Shown here: piece by piece, positions 1 through 8,415 of the stretch | Layout of the letters: each line of letters begins with the position of its first letter | Numbering within the stretch: position 1 is the first letter of the stretch | Assembly (NCBI GenBank): GCA_039180675.1 | Contig: JBCDDC010000005.1 | Location: 117,867-181,866 of the forward strand | DNA: 64,000 bases | Source: Thermohalobaculum sp039180675 | Lineage (GTDB): Bacteria; Pseudomonadota; Alphaproteobacteria; Rhodobacterales; Rhodobacteraceae | Direction of reading: 5' to 3' | The notes under the pieces: generated by a model | Databases searched by the model: none | What the model was told of the DNA's origin: nothing | Seen by the model: the letters and a program-made list of their open reading frames with translations, nothing else | Made by a program: the position numbers and the translations under genes

Positions 1-117
1 CATTGTGGTGTTGGACCCGAGCCAGCGAATCCACTAACAATTTATTCGGGTAAAAAAATCCTGGCTGCTCAGCATCATCCATCTAATCTGCAAAACCATA
101 AAAATGGGAGGAACACG

Positions 118-1092
118 ATGAAACTTGATCTCAAACTGCTGATCGGAGCATCCGCGATTGCTTTGCTTTCGCTTTCCGGCGGTGCGTCGGCGGCAGATTG
201 CCCGCGGGGCGACCTTGACGAGCGGTTCTGCGATGTCGATGGCGACCTGATCGCAGATATCCCCACAGATCCTGCAGCTCAGATCGATCCCGACACGCTT
301 ATCTTTGCCTACACACCCGTCGAGGACCCGGCCGTCTACAAGACAGCCTGGTCTGACTTCCTGGAGCATCTCGAAGCAAAGACGGGCAAGGACGTCGTCT
401 TCTTCCCGGTCCAGAACAACGCCGCGCAGATTGAGGCGATGCGTTCGGGCCGCCTGCATATCGCGGGCTTCAACACCGGATCTAATCCGCTGGCGGTGAA
501 CTGCGCCGGTTTCCGGCCCTTCACCATCATGGCCTCGAAAGACGGCAACTTCGGCTATGAGATGGAGATCATCACCTATCCCGGCTCGGGCATCGACAAG
601 GTCGAGGATATCGCGGGCAAACAGCTCGCCTTCACGTCGCCGACCTCGAACTCCGGCTTCAAGGCACCTTCTGCGATCCTGAAAGCGGATTACAACATGG
701 TGCCTGAGCGGGATTTCGAACCGGTCTTCTCCGGCAAGCACGACAACTCGATCCTTGGCGTCGCCAACAAGGACTACAAGGCCGCCTCGATTGCCAACTC
801 GGTGAAGTCGCGGATGATTTCGCGCGATGTGATCAAGGAAGACGACGTCATCACGATCTACAAGTCGCAGACGTTCCCGACCACGGGGTTCGGCACGGTC
901 TACAACCTGACGCCCGAGCTTCAGGCGAACATCCGGGATGCGTTCTTCAGCTTTGAATGGGAAGGCACCACACTCGAGGCCGAGTTTTCCAAGTCGAATG
1001 AGGGCCAGTTCCTCGAGATGACCTACCAGGAATTCTGGGAAGTGATCCGCAAGATCGACGCGGCGAACGGCGTCTCGTACGCCTGCGAGTGA
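118..1092 (+). CDS. phnD: Phosphonate ABC transporter substrate-binding protein (PhnD)
   Basis: Periplasmic binding protein of a phosphonate or organophosphate ABC importer. A signal peptide spans about residues 1-26 and ends in an Ala-rich cleavage region. The mature chain has the PhnD/phosphite-binding fold pattern, including the segment FNTGSNPLAVNCAG near residue 120. The start is fixed by a strong GGAGG site about 7 bases upstream of the ATG. Its length of 324 residues fits the family. phnC follows after a 73-base gap holding a stem-loop, then two permeases and a HAD hydrolase. The ligand cannot be read from the sequence: phosphonate, phosphite or a phosphate ester are all possible, and no C-P lyase gene lies in this window. 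Confidence 0.92.
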   Translation: MKLDLKLLIGASAIALLSLSGGASAADCPRGDLDERFCDVDGDLIADIPTDPAAQIDPDTLIFAYTPVEDPAVYKTAWSDFLEHLEAKTGKDVVFFPVQNNAAQIEAMRSGRLHIAGFNTGSNPLAVNCAGFRPFTIMASKDGNFGYEMEIITYPGSGIDKVEDIAGKQLAFTSPTSNSGFKAPSAILKADYNMVPERDFEPVFSGKHDNSILGVANKDYKAASIANSVKSRMISRDVIKEDDVITIYKSQTFPTTGFGTVYNLTPELQANIRDAFFSFEWEGTTLEAEFSKSNEGQFLEMTYQEFWEVIRKIDAANGVSYACE

Positions 1093-1103
1093 CCCTGAAA
1101 TGT

Positions 1104-1129
1104 AAAGCAGGTCCAACCGGGCCTGCTTT
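1104..1129 (+). terminator. Intercistronic stem-loop between phnD and phnC
   Basis: Two 11-base arms (AAAGCAGGTCC and GGGCCTGCTTT) pair with one G-T wobble around a four-base loop AACC. A short T-run lies a further nine bases downstream, so this is not a classic strong terminator. Stem-loops at this place in binding-protein operons commonly protect the upstream message or partly terminate, giving more binding protein than membrane components. That role is inferred here. Confidence 0.6.
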
Positions 1130-1165
1130 GCACCCTGCTTTTTGGGGCGAGAGGAGGGGAGCTTC

Positions 1166-1960
1166 ATGCTGCGCCTTCAGAAGCTGACAAAGACCTACAA
1201 GACCGGCGATCAGGCGCTGAAAGCCATCGATCTGGAGGTGCCGAAGGGCCAGGTGCTGGCGCTGATCGGGCCGTCGGGCGCCGGCAAATCCACCATGATC
1301 CGCTGCATCAATCGACTGGTCGAGCCGACCGGCGGTGATGTCTGGCTGGACGACAAGGAGCTCACGCGCCTCGGCTCAGGCGCCTTGCGCAAGGCGCGCC
1401 GCTCGATGGGTATGATCTTCCAGGAGTACGCACTGGTCGAGCGTCTGACCGTGATGGAAAACGTCCTGTCGGGCCGGCTTGGCTATGTTGGTTTCTGGAG
1501 GAGTTTTCTGAGGAGGTTCCCGCAATCCGATATCGACGAGGCGTTCCGCCTGCTCGACCGGGTGGAGCTTCTGCACATGGCGGATAAACGCGCCGACGAA
1601 CTCTCGGGCGGCCAGCGGCAGCGGGTGGGGATCTGCCGGGCGCTGATCCAGAACCCCAAGCTTCTGCTTGTCGATGAGCCGACCGCCTCGCTGGACCCGA
1701 AGACAAGCCGCCAGATCATGCGGCTGATCACCGAGCTCTGCCACGAGCGCGGCCTGGCGGCGATCATCAACATCCACGACGTCGCTCTGGCGCGGATGTT
1801 CGTGCCACGCGTCGTTGGCCTGCGGTTCGGCGAGATCGTCTTCGACGGCCCGCCCACCGGCCTGACGCCCGAGAAACTGACGGAGATCTACGGCGAGGAG
1901 GACTGGGAGGCGACGATCGAGGTCGTCGAGGATGACGACGAGGTCAAGGCCGCAGAATGA
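1166..1960 (+). CDS. phnC: Phosphonate ABC transporter ATP-binding protein (PhnC)
   Basis: ATPase that energises the phnDCEE importer on the cytoplasmic face. Walker A GPSGAGKST lies near residues 35-43, the ABC signature LSGGQRQ near 143 and Walker B LLLVDEP near 164, with the D-loop (SLDPKT) and a switch His (NIHD) following. The ATG at 1166 is preferred over an upstream TTG because a GAGGAGGGG site sits just before it, giving 264 residues, normal for PhnC. The acidic tail EVVEDDDEV is a small lineage feature. It overlaps the next gene by four bases (ATGA), which points to translational coupling. Confidence 0.93.
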   Translation: MLRLQKLTKTYKTGDQALKAIDLEVPKGQVLALIGPSGAGKSTMIRCINRLVEPTGGDVWLDDKELTRLGSGALRKARRSMGMIFQEYALVERLTVMENVLSGRLGYVGFWRSFLRRFPQSDIDEAFRLLDRVELLHMADKRADELSGGQRQRVGICRALIQNPKLLLVDEPTASLDPKTSRQIMRLITELCHERGLAAIINIHDVALARMFVPRVVGLRFGEIVFDGPPTGLTPEKLTEIYGEEDWEATIEVVEDDDEVKAAE

Positions 1961-2772
1961 ACCACCGCGAACTGGACGACATGCTGGGCAAGGGCTGGCG
2001 CAAGCCGCCCTTCATCAAGAACCCCGCCCTGCGCTGGGGCCTCGCCGCCGGCTTTGTCGCCTATCTGATTGCTGCCTACATGACCATCGAGGTCGATTGG
2101 GGACGGGTTTATGATGGGTTGGATCGCGGCCGGCAGTTTGTCCTCGCCTTCACCCAGCCGGATTTCCTGTCCCGGGCCACGGATATCTGGGAGGGCTTGC
2201 TGGAGAGCATCGTGATGACCGTGGCGGCATCCGTCGTGGGCATCGCGATCTCCATCCCGATCGGACTTGGCGCAGCGCGCAACATCGCACCGCTGCCAGT
2301 CTATCTGATCTGCCGCGGTATCGTTGCGATCAGCCGTGCGCTGCAGGAGATCATCGTCGCGATCCTGTTGGTCGCAATCTTCGGGTTCGGCCCGCTGGCC
2401 GGGTTCCTGACGCTTTCCTTCGCGACCATCGGCTTCCTGTCCAAACTGCTGGCGGAGGACATAGAGGCGATGGACAAGGCACAGGCCGAGGCGATCAAGG
2501 CCTCGGGCGCGCGCTGGCTGCAGTGGATTAATTACGGCGTGCAGCCACAGGTGATGCCGCGGCTGGTTGGTCTCTCCATGTACCGCATCGACATCAACTT
2601 TCGCGAAAGCGCCATTCTCGGGCTTGTCGGCGCGGGCGGGATCGGCGCGACTCTGAACACCGCCTTCGACCGTTATGAATACGGCACCGCCGCAGCGATC
2701 CTTCTGTTGATCATCGGGATCGTCATGGCGCTGGAGTACCTTTCAGGCATCATCCGCGCGAGGGTCCAGTAA
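1957..2772 (+). CDS. phnE: Phosphonate ABC transporter permease, first subunit (PhnE)
   Basis: Inner-membrane permease with about six hydrophobic helices and the binding-protein-dependent transport signature (EAIKASGA followed by a conserved Gly) near residues 177-190 that docks to PhnC. The segment INFRESAILGLVGAGGIG near the C-terminus is typical of PhnE. It starts inside the phnC stop codon and its own TAA overlaps the ATG of the second permease by one base. It is clearly related to the following gene, and the two probably form a heterodimeric channel. Confidence 0.92.
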   Translation: MNHRELDDMLGKGWRKPPFIKNPALRWGLAAGFVAYLIAAYMTIEVDWGRVYDGLDRGRQFVLAFTQPDFLSRATDIWEGLLESIVMTVAASVVGIAISIPIGLGAARNIAPLPVYLICRGIVAISRALQEIIVAILLVAIFGFGPLAGFLTLSFATIGFLSKLLAEDIEAMDKAQAEAIKASGARWLQWINYGVQPQVMPRLVGLSMYRIDINFRESAILGLVGAGGIGATLNTAFDRYEYGTAAAILLLIIGIVMALEYLSGIIRARVQ

Positions 2773-3587
2773 TGCCGGTCACGCAAATCGGCGAAGCGCA
2801 AGGCTGGAAGCTGCGCACCACGAATGAAAGCCTTGTCCGCTGGTTTGGGTGGCTGATCGGCGTGGCGGTCTTCGTGGTCTGCTGGCAGCGCATCTCCGAG
2901 TCGACCACGTGGTTCTTCGTTTGGGATGCCCCGCGTATCGCTGGTGATATCTGGACGCGGGCCACGCCGCCTCGTTGGGAATACATCACCCAGCTTGGTC
3001 AGCCGATCTGGGACACGCTGAACATCGCGACGCTGGGTACGATGATCGCGCTTTGCCTTGCGGTTCCGGTGGCGTTTCTCGCGGCCCGCAATACGACGCC
3101 GTCGGCGTTGTTTGTTCGGCCGGTCGCGCTGTTGATTATCGTGTCCACCCGCTCGATCAACTCGCTGATCTGGGCGCTGCTCTTGATCGCCATCATCGGG
3201 CCCGGTGTGTTCGCGGGGGTGATTGCCATCGCGATCCGTTCCATCGGCTTCTGCGCAAAGCTGCTCTACGAGGCGATTGAGGAGATTGACCGCACGCAGG
3301 TCGAGGCGATTACCGCAACCGGCGCGTCTCGCTGGCAGGTCATGGCCTATGGCATCGTTCCGCAGATCCTGCCGGCCTTTGCCGGGATCGCGGTGTTCCG
3401 CTGGGACATCAACATTCGCGAGTCCACCGTGCTTGGGCTGGTTGGCGCAGGCGGCATCGGGCTTCAGCTCTCGGCCTCGCTGAACGTGCTCGCCTGGCCG
3501 CAGGTTAGCCTGATCCTGATCGTCATTCTGGCAGCGGTGGTCATCAGCGAATGGGTGTCGGCAAAGGTTCGGGCTGCCATCATATGA
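2772..3587 (+). CDS. phnE: Phosphonate ABC transporter permease, second subunit (PhnE)
   Basis: Second PhnE-type permease, the same length (271 residues) as the first. It carries the coupling-helix signature VEAITATGASRWQ and the matching INIRESTVLGLVGAGGIG segment. Several transmembrane helices are evident, the first near residues 25-45. Two non-identical PhnE proteins are common in Rhodobacterales phn operons. The HAD hydrolase gene begins within its stop codon (ATGA), so all five genes read as one tightly coupled unit. Confidence 0.92.
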   Translation: MPVTQIGEAQGWKLRTTNESLVRWFGWLIGVAVFVVCWQRISESTTWFFVWDAPRIAGDIWTRATPPRWEYITQLGQPIWDTLNIATLGTMIALCLAVPVAFLAARNTTPSALFVRPVALLIIVSTRSINSLIWALLLIAIIGPGVFAGVIAIAIRSIGFCAKLLYEAIEEIDRTQVEAITATGASRWQVMAYGIVPQILPAFAGIAVFRWDINIRESTVLGLVGAGGIGLQLSASLNVLAWPQVSLILIVILAAVVISEWVSAKVRAAII

Positions 3588-4489
3588 TCACCCTCACTGC
3601 CGAGGATGCGTTCTCCGCCTACGAGGCGGTGAGACATCGATTGCCCTCGGCAGCCGTTTCGGACAATGCGCCCCGGCTTGCCAGGTCGCTCGAGGATATC
3701 TCAGGGGAGTTTGACGCTTTCCTCCTGGACGCGTTCGGTGTCCTTAATATCGGCGAGACGCCCATCGCGGGCACGAGGGAGCGCATCGACGACCTGAGAG
3801 ACGCGGGCAAGCGCGTGCTGGTCGTCTCCAATGCAGCCAGCCTGCCCCATGACGATCTTGTCGAGAAATACCGGCGGCTTGGCTATCAGTTCGATCCCGA
3901 GGACATCATTACCAGCCGTCTAGCCCTGGCAGCCGCAATTGGCCGCCAAGGTGTGAAGCGCTGGGGCGTCATGTGTGCTGAGAACACCCGCCTCGGGGAT
4001 CTGGGTGACCTAAGGGCGCTCGTGCTTGAGGACGATGCGCAACCCTATGAAGACGTCGATGGCTTTCTCCTTATCGGCAGCGGATCCTGGACCGAGACGC
4101 GTCAGGTGATGCTCGAATCCGCTCTTTGGTCCGCACCGCGCCCGGTCTTGGTCGCAAACCCGGATATCGTCGCCCCGCGGGAAACAGGCTTCTCTGCCGA
4201 ACCGGGCCACTTCGCGCATCTTCTCGCAGACTGCACTGGGGTTGCCCCTCAGTTTTTCGGCAAGCCCTTCGCCAACATCTTTGAGCTGGCCTTTGCCCGG
4301 CTAGGCGACATCCGGAAGGACCGTATCCTGATGGTTGGAGACAGCCTTCACACCGACATTCTGGGCGCACAAGCCGTGGGCGTGGCATCTGCGCTTGTGG
4401 CGGATTACGGCTTCTTCGCTGGCGCTGATGTGCATGGGGCGATCGAGCAGGCGGGCATCGTGCCGGATTTCATCCTGGATCGACCCTAG
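3584..4489 (+). CDS. HAD-superfamily class IIA hydrolase
   Basis: Probable phosphatase of the haloacid dehalogenase superfamily, 301 residues, resembling the alphaproteobacterial TIGR01459-like group. Motif I is LLDAFGVL near residue 48, motif II is VVSNAAS near 82, the motif III lysine lies in FFGKPF near 225 and motif IV is MVGDSLHTD near 247. The usual second Asp of motif I (Asp+2) is replaced by Phe. The ATG at 3584 is chosen over 3551 because it couples to the permease stop (ATGA). Its place as the last gene of a phn-type importer operon suggests that it acts on the imported compound, perhaps releasing phosphate. The substrate is unknown. Confidence 0.82.
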   Translation: MITLTAEDAFSAYEAVRHRLPSAAVSDNAPRLARSLEDISGEFDAFLLDAFGVLNIGETPIAGTRERIDDLRDAGKRVLVVSNAASLPHDDLVEKYRRLGYQFDPEDIITSRLALAAAIGRQGVKRWGVMCAENTRLGDLGDLRALVLEDDAQPYEDVDGFLLIGSGSWTETRQVMLESALWSAPRPVLVANPDIVAPRETGFSAEPGHFAHLLADCTGVAPQFFGKPFANIFELAFARLGDIRKDRILMVGDSLHTDILGAQAVGVASALVADYGFFAGADVHGAIEQAGIVPDFILDRP

Positions 4490-4584
4490 CTGGTAAGCAC
4501 CCTCGAGTGACGATTGTCGACGGTCGGCTGCGAAATGAGGGATCCAATTGGGAAGCTGCGCCACTGGGCTATGGGCCGCCTTTG

Positions 4585-6627
4585 TCATCCGATCTTTCGT
4601 GGGACATTCTTGATCCAACTCTGTTGGTGGATCTGGTCCGCGTTCCAGGTCACCGACAGATCGCCGTTCAACTGAAACGCGCACCGATCGGTCGTGACCG
4701 ACACATGGCACCGAATGGATGCGGTGCCGTCCGGGCGGTCGATCCGCATCCGATGCGTGACCTCGGCACTTGCTGTGAGCGGATCGGCGACATCCAATGC
4801 CTGCTTGAAGGTCGTCTCAATTCCTAGCGTGACATCAAGCTCGGGGAACCGGATCTGCAGCTTCGGTTGGTGCCAGGAGGTCTTTCGGCAGCCGTTTTTC
4901 ACCGAGGCGTGCCGCTGAAGCTTTGGGGTTGCGAGCCATTCGTGATGTTGGGATTGTGGCTCCGGCAGGGCGAATGGCTTTCCAAGACCGGGCGGGTCTT
5001 CGTAAGTCACAGGGAGACGCAGCGCACATTCTTCAAGCGCGAGGCTCAGTCGGGTGGGCGTCGGCGAGGGCCAGATCCAGGGCCAGTAGCTGGCGGAGAG
5101 CGCGAGGCGGATGCGATGGCCAGGCTGGAATCGGTAAACCGTCGTTGGGAAGCGCAGGGTGATCCTGCGGGCGACCCCAGGCGTCATCGGCTCCGCCGTC
5201 TCGTCATCAGCAGAAACCGCAAGATTGGCAGCGGCCAGACCGACCCGGGCGACGCGACCGTCGCTCGCCACATCGTTCAGACGCAGAACGATCTGACCCA
5301 GAGGCTGATCGGAGGAGATCACGAGGACGACCTCGGTCGCGCCGATCAGTGTGATCGCGTCGTTCAACGGGTCCGAGTCAAAGACCAGGGCGGCCTCGTC
5401 GTCGACACCTTGATCCAAGGGCAGTCCCCCGTATCTGCCAAAATAGCCGGTGTCCCCAGCACTGTGCCCGACGGTCAGGTTGTACGGGACTGTTGCAGTC
5501 TCCGGTTTCGAAATCGGGGCCTGCATGAGGCCTAGATTCGATGGGAAGAGCGTCTTGATGGTCGTGTTGGCTGCGCCCTCCGAAAGCTCTATCCACTCGC
5601 CCGTGCGGACATCCAGCGCATCGCCGGGCTCATCGAAGCTGCGCTGCCAGAGACGCAGCTTTGGCCATGGGGCGGGCGGTGGTGCATTCTGCAACCAGTG
5701 GTCCCACCATTCTGTCGCTTCCTGCTGAAAGCCGATCCCAGGTCCGGGATGCGCCGCGTCCGGATAGTGATGACCCCAAGGGCCGACGATGCCCCAAACC
5801 ATCTCCGGGTTCAGGCTGGCCAGCGTCATCACGGAGTTCGAGTACCGGTCGGACCAGCCTCCCACCATCAAGGCCGGACAGCTCAGCCGATCCGCTTGGT
5901 CCACCACCGAGCCATGTTTCCAGTAGGGCGTCCGCGCCTCCTCCCGGATCCAGGCTTCCAGAGGAAAGGTGATATGCGCCAGCCGGTCCAGCCAGCGCGT
6001 GTACCAGTCATCGTCATTTGGAGATGGCGGCGCCGCGAGAATGGCGGGCAGGGTCGCCCCCCACTCGATACTGTCGGTCAGCAGGAGACCGCCCATGTGG
6101 TGAATGTCATCGTGATAGCGGTCATGGGTTGCGCAAACCGCGATAATCGCCTTCAGCGCCGGTGGCGCGTCAACGGCGGCTTGCAGGCTGGCAGTGCCGC
6201 CCCAGGATGTGCCGAACATGCCGACCGAGCCGTTGCACCAGGGCTGTGCCGCGATCCACGTGATGACCTCGCGGGCGTCGCTCAGTTCGGCATCGCTGTA
6301 CATGTCGGGCATGTGGCCTTCGCTGTCGCCCGAGCCGCGCATGTCGACCCGCAGCGACGCGTAGCCGTGCTTGGCGAAGTAGGGATGGTTGCGCTCATCC
6401 CGGGCACGGGTGAGGTCGGATTTGCGGTAGGGGATGTATTCGAACACGGCCGGAACGGCCGCCGCATCGGCCCTGCTAGGCAGCCAGATCCGGGCCGAGA
6501 GGCGGACACCGTCGGACATCGGGATCCAGACATGCTCGATCACGCGCGCGGGTGGTGTCTGGACCTGCATCGCGGGCTCTTCGAGGAAGGCCTGAACCGG
6601 GGTCGTCCCCCCGGCCCTGCCAGCCAT
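4585..6627 (-). CDS. CocE/NonD family serine hydrolase (X-Pro dipeptidyl-peptidase-like)
   Basis: Alpha/beta hydrolase of the CocE/NonD or S15 peptidase family, about 680 residues. The nucleophile lies in FGTSWGG, the acid in GGWSDRYSNS and the His probably in GPWGHHYPD. The C-terminal half has the jelly-roll beta domain of this family. Members hydrolyse acyl, amide or X-Pro peptide bonds. The ATG at 6627 overlaps the stop codon of the upstream binding protein (TGATG). A GTG at 6642 and an ATG at 6570 are alternatives. The coupling suggests that the enzyme processes the amide or peptide bound by the transporter protein. Confidence 0.88.
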   Translation of the reverse strand: MAGRAGGTTPVQAFLEEPAMQVQTPPARVIEHVWIPMSDGVRLSARIWLPSRADAAAVPAVFEYIPYRKSDLTRARDERNHPYFAKHGYASLRVDMRGSGDSEGHMPDMYSDAELSDAREVITWIAAQPWCNGSVGMFGTSWGGTASLQAAVDAPPALKAIIAVCATHDRYHDDIHHMGGLLLTDSIEWGATLPAILAAPPSPNDDDWYTRWLDRLAHITFPLEAWIREEARTPYWKHGSVVDQADRLSCPALMVGGWSDRYSNSVMTLASLNPEMVWGIVGPWGHHYPDAAHPGPGIGFQQEATEWWDHWLQNAPPPAPWPKLRLWQRSFDEPGDALDVRTGEWIELSEGAANTTIKTLFPSNLGLMQAPISKPETATVPYNLTVGHSAGDTGYFGRYGGLPLDQGVDDEAALVFDSDPLNDAITLIGATEVVLVISSDQPLGQIVLRLNDVASDGRVARVGLAAANLAVSADDETAEPMTPGVARRITLRFPTTVYRFQPGHRIRLALSASYWPWIWPSPTPTRLSLALEECALRLPVTYEDPPGLGKPFALPEPQSQHHEWLATPKLQRHASVKNGCRKTSWHQPKLQIRFPELDVTLGIETTFKQALDVADPLTASAEVTHRMRIDRPDGTASIRCHVSVTTDRCAFQLNGDLSVTWNADQIHQQSWIKNVPRKIG

Positions 6628-8222
6628 CAGCTTTCGAACCACCAGCGGCGCGGCAACCGGCTGTCGTCAACACGGCGGCTGACGCCGACCGGACCGTGGC
6701 CCAGACGGTTCGAATGACCGATCAGGATGTTGGCGAAGGCCAGCACCACAACACCGCCCGTGTCGTAAAGCAGCCGCTGCGCCTCGAAATACATGTCGCG
6801 GCGTTTGGCTTCGTCGGCTTCTTTTCGTGCGCCTTCCAGCAATGTATCAAACGCCGCATTCTTGAAATAGGTCGAGTTCCAGTCCGACGTGGATGTGTAG
6901 GTTGAGGACAGCATCCAGTCGACCGTTGGCCTACCGTTCCAATAGACGGCGCACCAGGGTTCCTTCAGCCAGACATTCGACCAGTATCCGTCAGCAGGCC
7001 GGCGATCGACTTTCACGTTGATCCCGACCGGCGCCAGTGAAGCCTGCATCAGAACGCCCGCATCGACCGCGCCACCGAATGCGCCGTCACTGGTCGAGAA
7101 GGTCAGATCAATGCTCTCGTAGCCCGCCTTCTTGAGGTGGAACCTCGCCTTGTCCGGGTCGTATTCCCGCTGTGGCAGATCGGTGTTGTAGAACTGCTGA
7201 CCACGGCTGATCGGCACGTCATTGCCGATCGTGCCGAACCCGCCCAGCACCTTGTCGACAATCTCCTGACGCTTGACGCCCCATTTGACGGCCAATCGCA
7301 GATCGTTGTTGGTGAAGGGATCGGTGTCGGTCCGCATGTCCGTGGTGAAATGCTGGGTCGCCGCGACCTCGACCAGCGACATGGTCGGCGCCTGGCGTAG
7401 CCGCTGGGCCACCGCAACGTCGGGCGAGCCAATCGCATCCAGCGCGTTCGAGGCCAGGCCGTTGAAACGCGCGGTCGGGTCGGTGACGTTCAGCACCTCG
7501 ACGGAGTCGAAGTGGCCCTGATCGTCGCGATAGAAGTTCTCGAACTTCTCGCCAGAAAAGCGAACGCCGGGCTCGAAATTGTTCATGCGATAGGGGCCGG
7601 TACCCACCCCGGATTCCCAATCCTCGTTACCGGCCTGACCGATGATCAGCCCGAAGGACGACAGGTGCGTCGGCAGGTCGAAATTCACGTCGCGCTGTTT
7701 GAGCACAACCTTGTGCAGTCCGTCGGCCCGGATCTCCTCGAGGTTCTGGGTGATCTGCTTGCCTTCGGCGAATTTGTTGTCGTCCGCCTGATGCAGCTTG
7801 AGCGACCAGACGACATCCTCAGCCGTCAGCGATTTGCCATCATGGAACTCGACGCCCTGGCGGAGATTGAAAACCCATGTGCCGTCGGGCGAGCCCTCCC
7901 AGCTTTCAGCCAGCGACGGCTGCGGCGTCCCGTTGGCATCGATCTCGGTCAGCGTGTCGAAGCACGACAGGGCGGCCAGGGTGGCATGGTCTGCACCGGT
8001 CGCGAACGTGGGTGAGAGCGTATCGCCAGTGCCGCCACCATCGGCTCCAAGCCGCAACGTGCCGCCCTTCTTCGGCGTGGCAGCCTCGACGTCGCGCCAT
8101 GCGCCTGCCAGCAGAGCGGCGGAAACTCCGGTGCCCGCCGTTGCCTGCATGAAGCGCCGCCGGGACATGCCGCTGCGAATCGCATGGTGTTTCAGCGCGT
8201 CGAGTTCCTTGAGATACCGCAT
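6627..8222 (-). CDS. ABC transporter substrate-binding protein, family 5 (peptide/opine/nickel type)
   Basis: Periplasmic solute-binding protein of the DppA/OppA class, 531 residues. A twin-arginine signal (MSRRRFMQ at about residues 19-26) suggests Tat export. Family features include FNLRQGVEFHDGKSLTAEDV, where WVFNLR and HDGKPLTAxDV are hallmark segments. The start is supported by GGAGG eight bases upstream of the ATG. It is coupled to the CocE-type hydrolase, but no permease or ATPase of a Dpp-type transporter lies beside it in this window, so it may use components encoded elsewhere. It is divergent from an XRE-cupin regulator. The ligand, perhaps a peptide or amide, is inferred. Confidence 0.9.
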   Translation of the reverse strand: MRYLKELDALKHHAIRSGMSRRRFMQATAGTGVSAALLAGAWRDVEAATPKKGGTLRLGADGGGTGDTLSPTFATGADHATLAALSCFDTLTEIDANGTPQPSLAESWEGSPDGTWVFNLRQGVEFHDGKSLTAEDVVWSLKLHQADDNKFAEGKQITQNLEEIRADGLHKVVLKQRDVNFDLPTHLSSFGLIIGQAGNEDWESGVGTGPYRMNNFEPGVRFSGEKFENFYRDDQGHFDSVEVLNVTDPTARFNGLASNALDAIGSPDVAVAQRLRQAPTMSLVEVAATQHFTTDMRTDTDPFTNNDLRLAVKWGVKRQEIVDKVLGGFGTIGNDVPISRGQQFYNTDLPQREYDPDKARFHLKKAGYESIDLTFSTSDGAFGGAVDAGVLMQASLAPVGINVKVDRRPADGYWSNVWLKEPWCAVYWNGRPTVDWMLSSTYTSTSDWNSTYFKNAAFDTLLEGARKEADEAKRRDMYFEAQRLLYDTGGVVVLAFANILIGHSNRLGHGPVGVSRRVDDSRLPRRWWFES

Positions 8223-8311
8223 CTGGATTCCTCCCTGTTCCCTGAGGGATAGCCCTTGCCCCGCGGAAGTGTGGTGTTGGCGAGAGGACTTCCTGCGCAG
8301 ATGCTACCATC

Positions 8312-8342
8312 ATATAAGAATTTTTAATAGTAATTCTTATAT
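8312..8342. promoter_or_regulatory. Perfect 11-bp inverted repeat in the divergent promoter region
   Basis: The arms ATATAAGAATT (8312-8322) and AATTCTTATAT (8332-8342) are exact reverse complements separated by nine AT-rich bases. They sit in the 193-base divergent region between the binding-protein gene and the XRE-cupin regulator, in DNA far more AT-rich than its surroundings. This is a strong candidate operator for the neighbouring regulator, able to control both directions. Confidence 0.65.
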
Positions 8343-8415
8343 CAGCAAAAATATGACCTTGTATCATGCGCCGCGGATATACTGATTGCCGCAGCAAACC
8401 GGGGTGATCCGCTAC

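Noticed and set aside
34..1167. Long minus-strand reading frame (377 codons) over phnD
   Set aside because: It is antisense to a clear PhnD with a signal peptide and strong ribosome site, and its product is Arg/Val/Asp-rich with no family features.
118..4489. C-P lyase (phnGHIJKLM) pathway
   Set aside because: Only the importer and a HAD hydrolase are present; no C-P lyase subunit is seen in the window.
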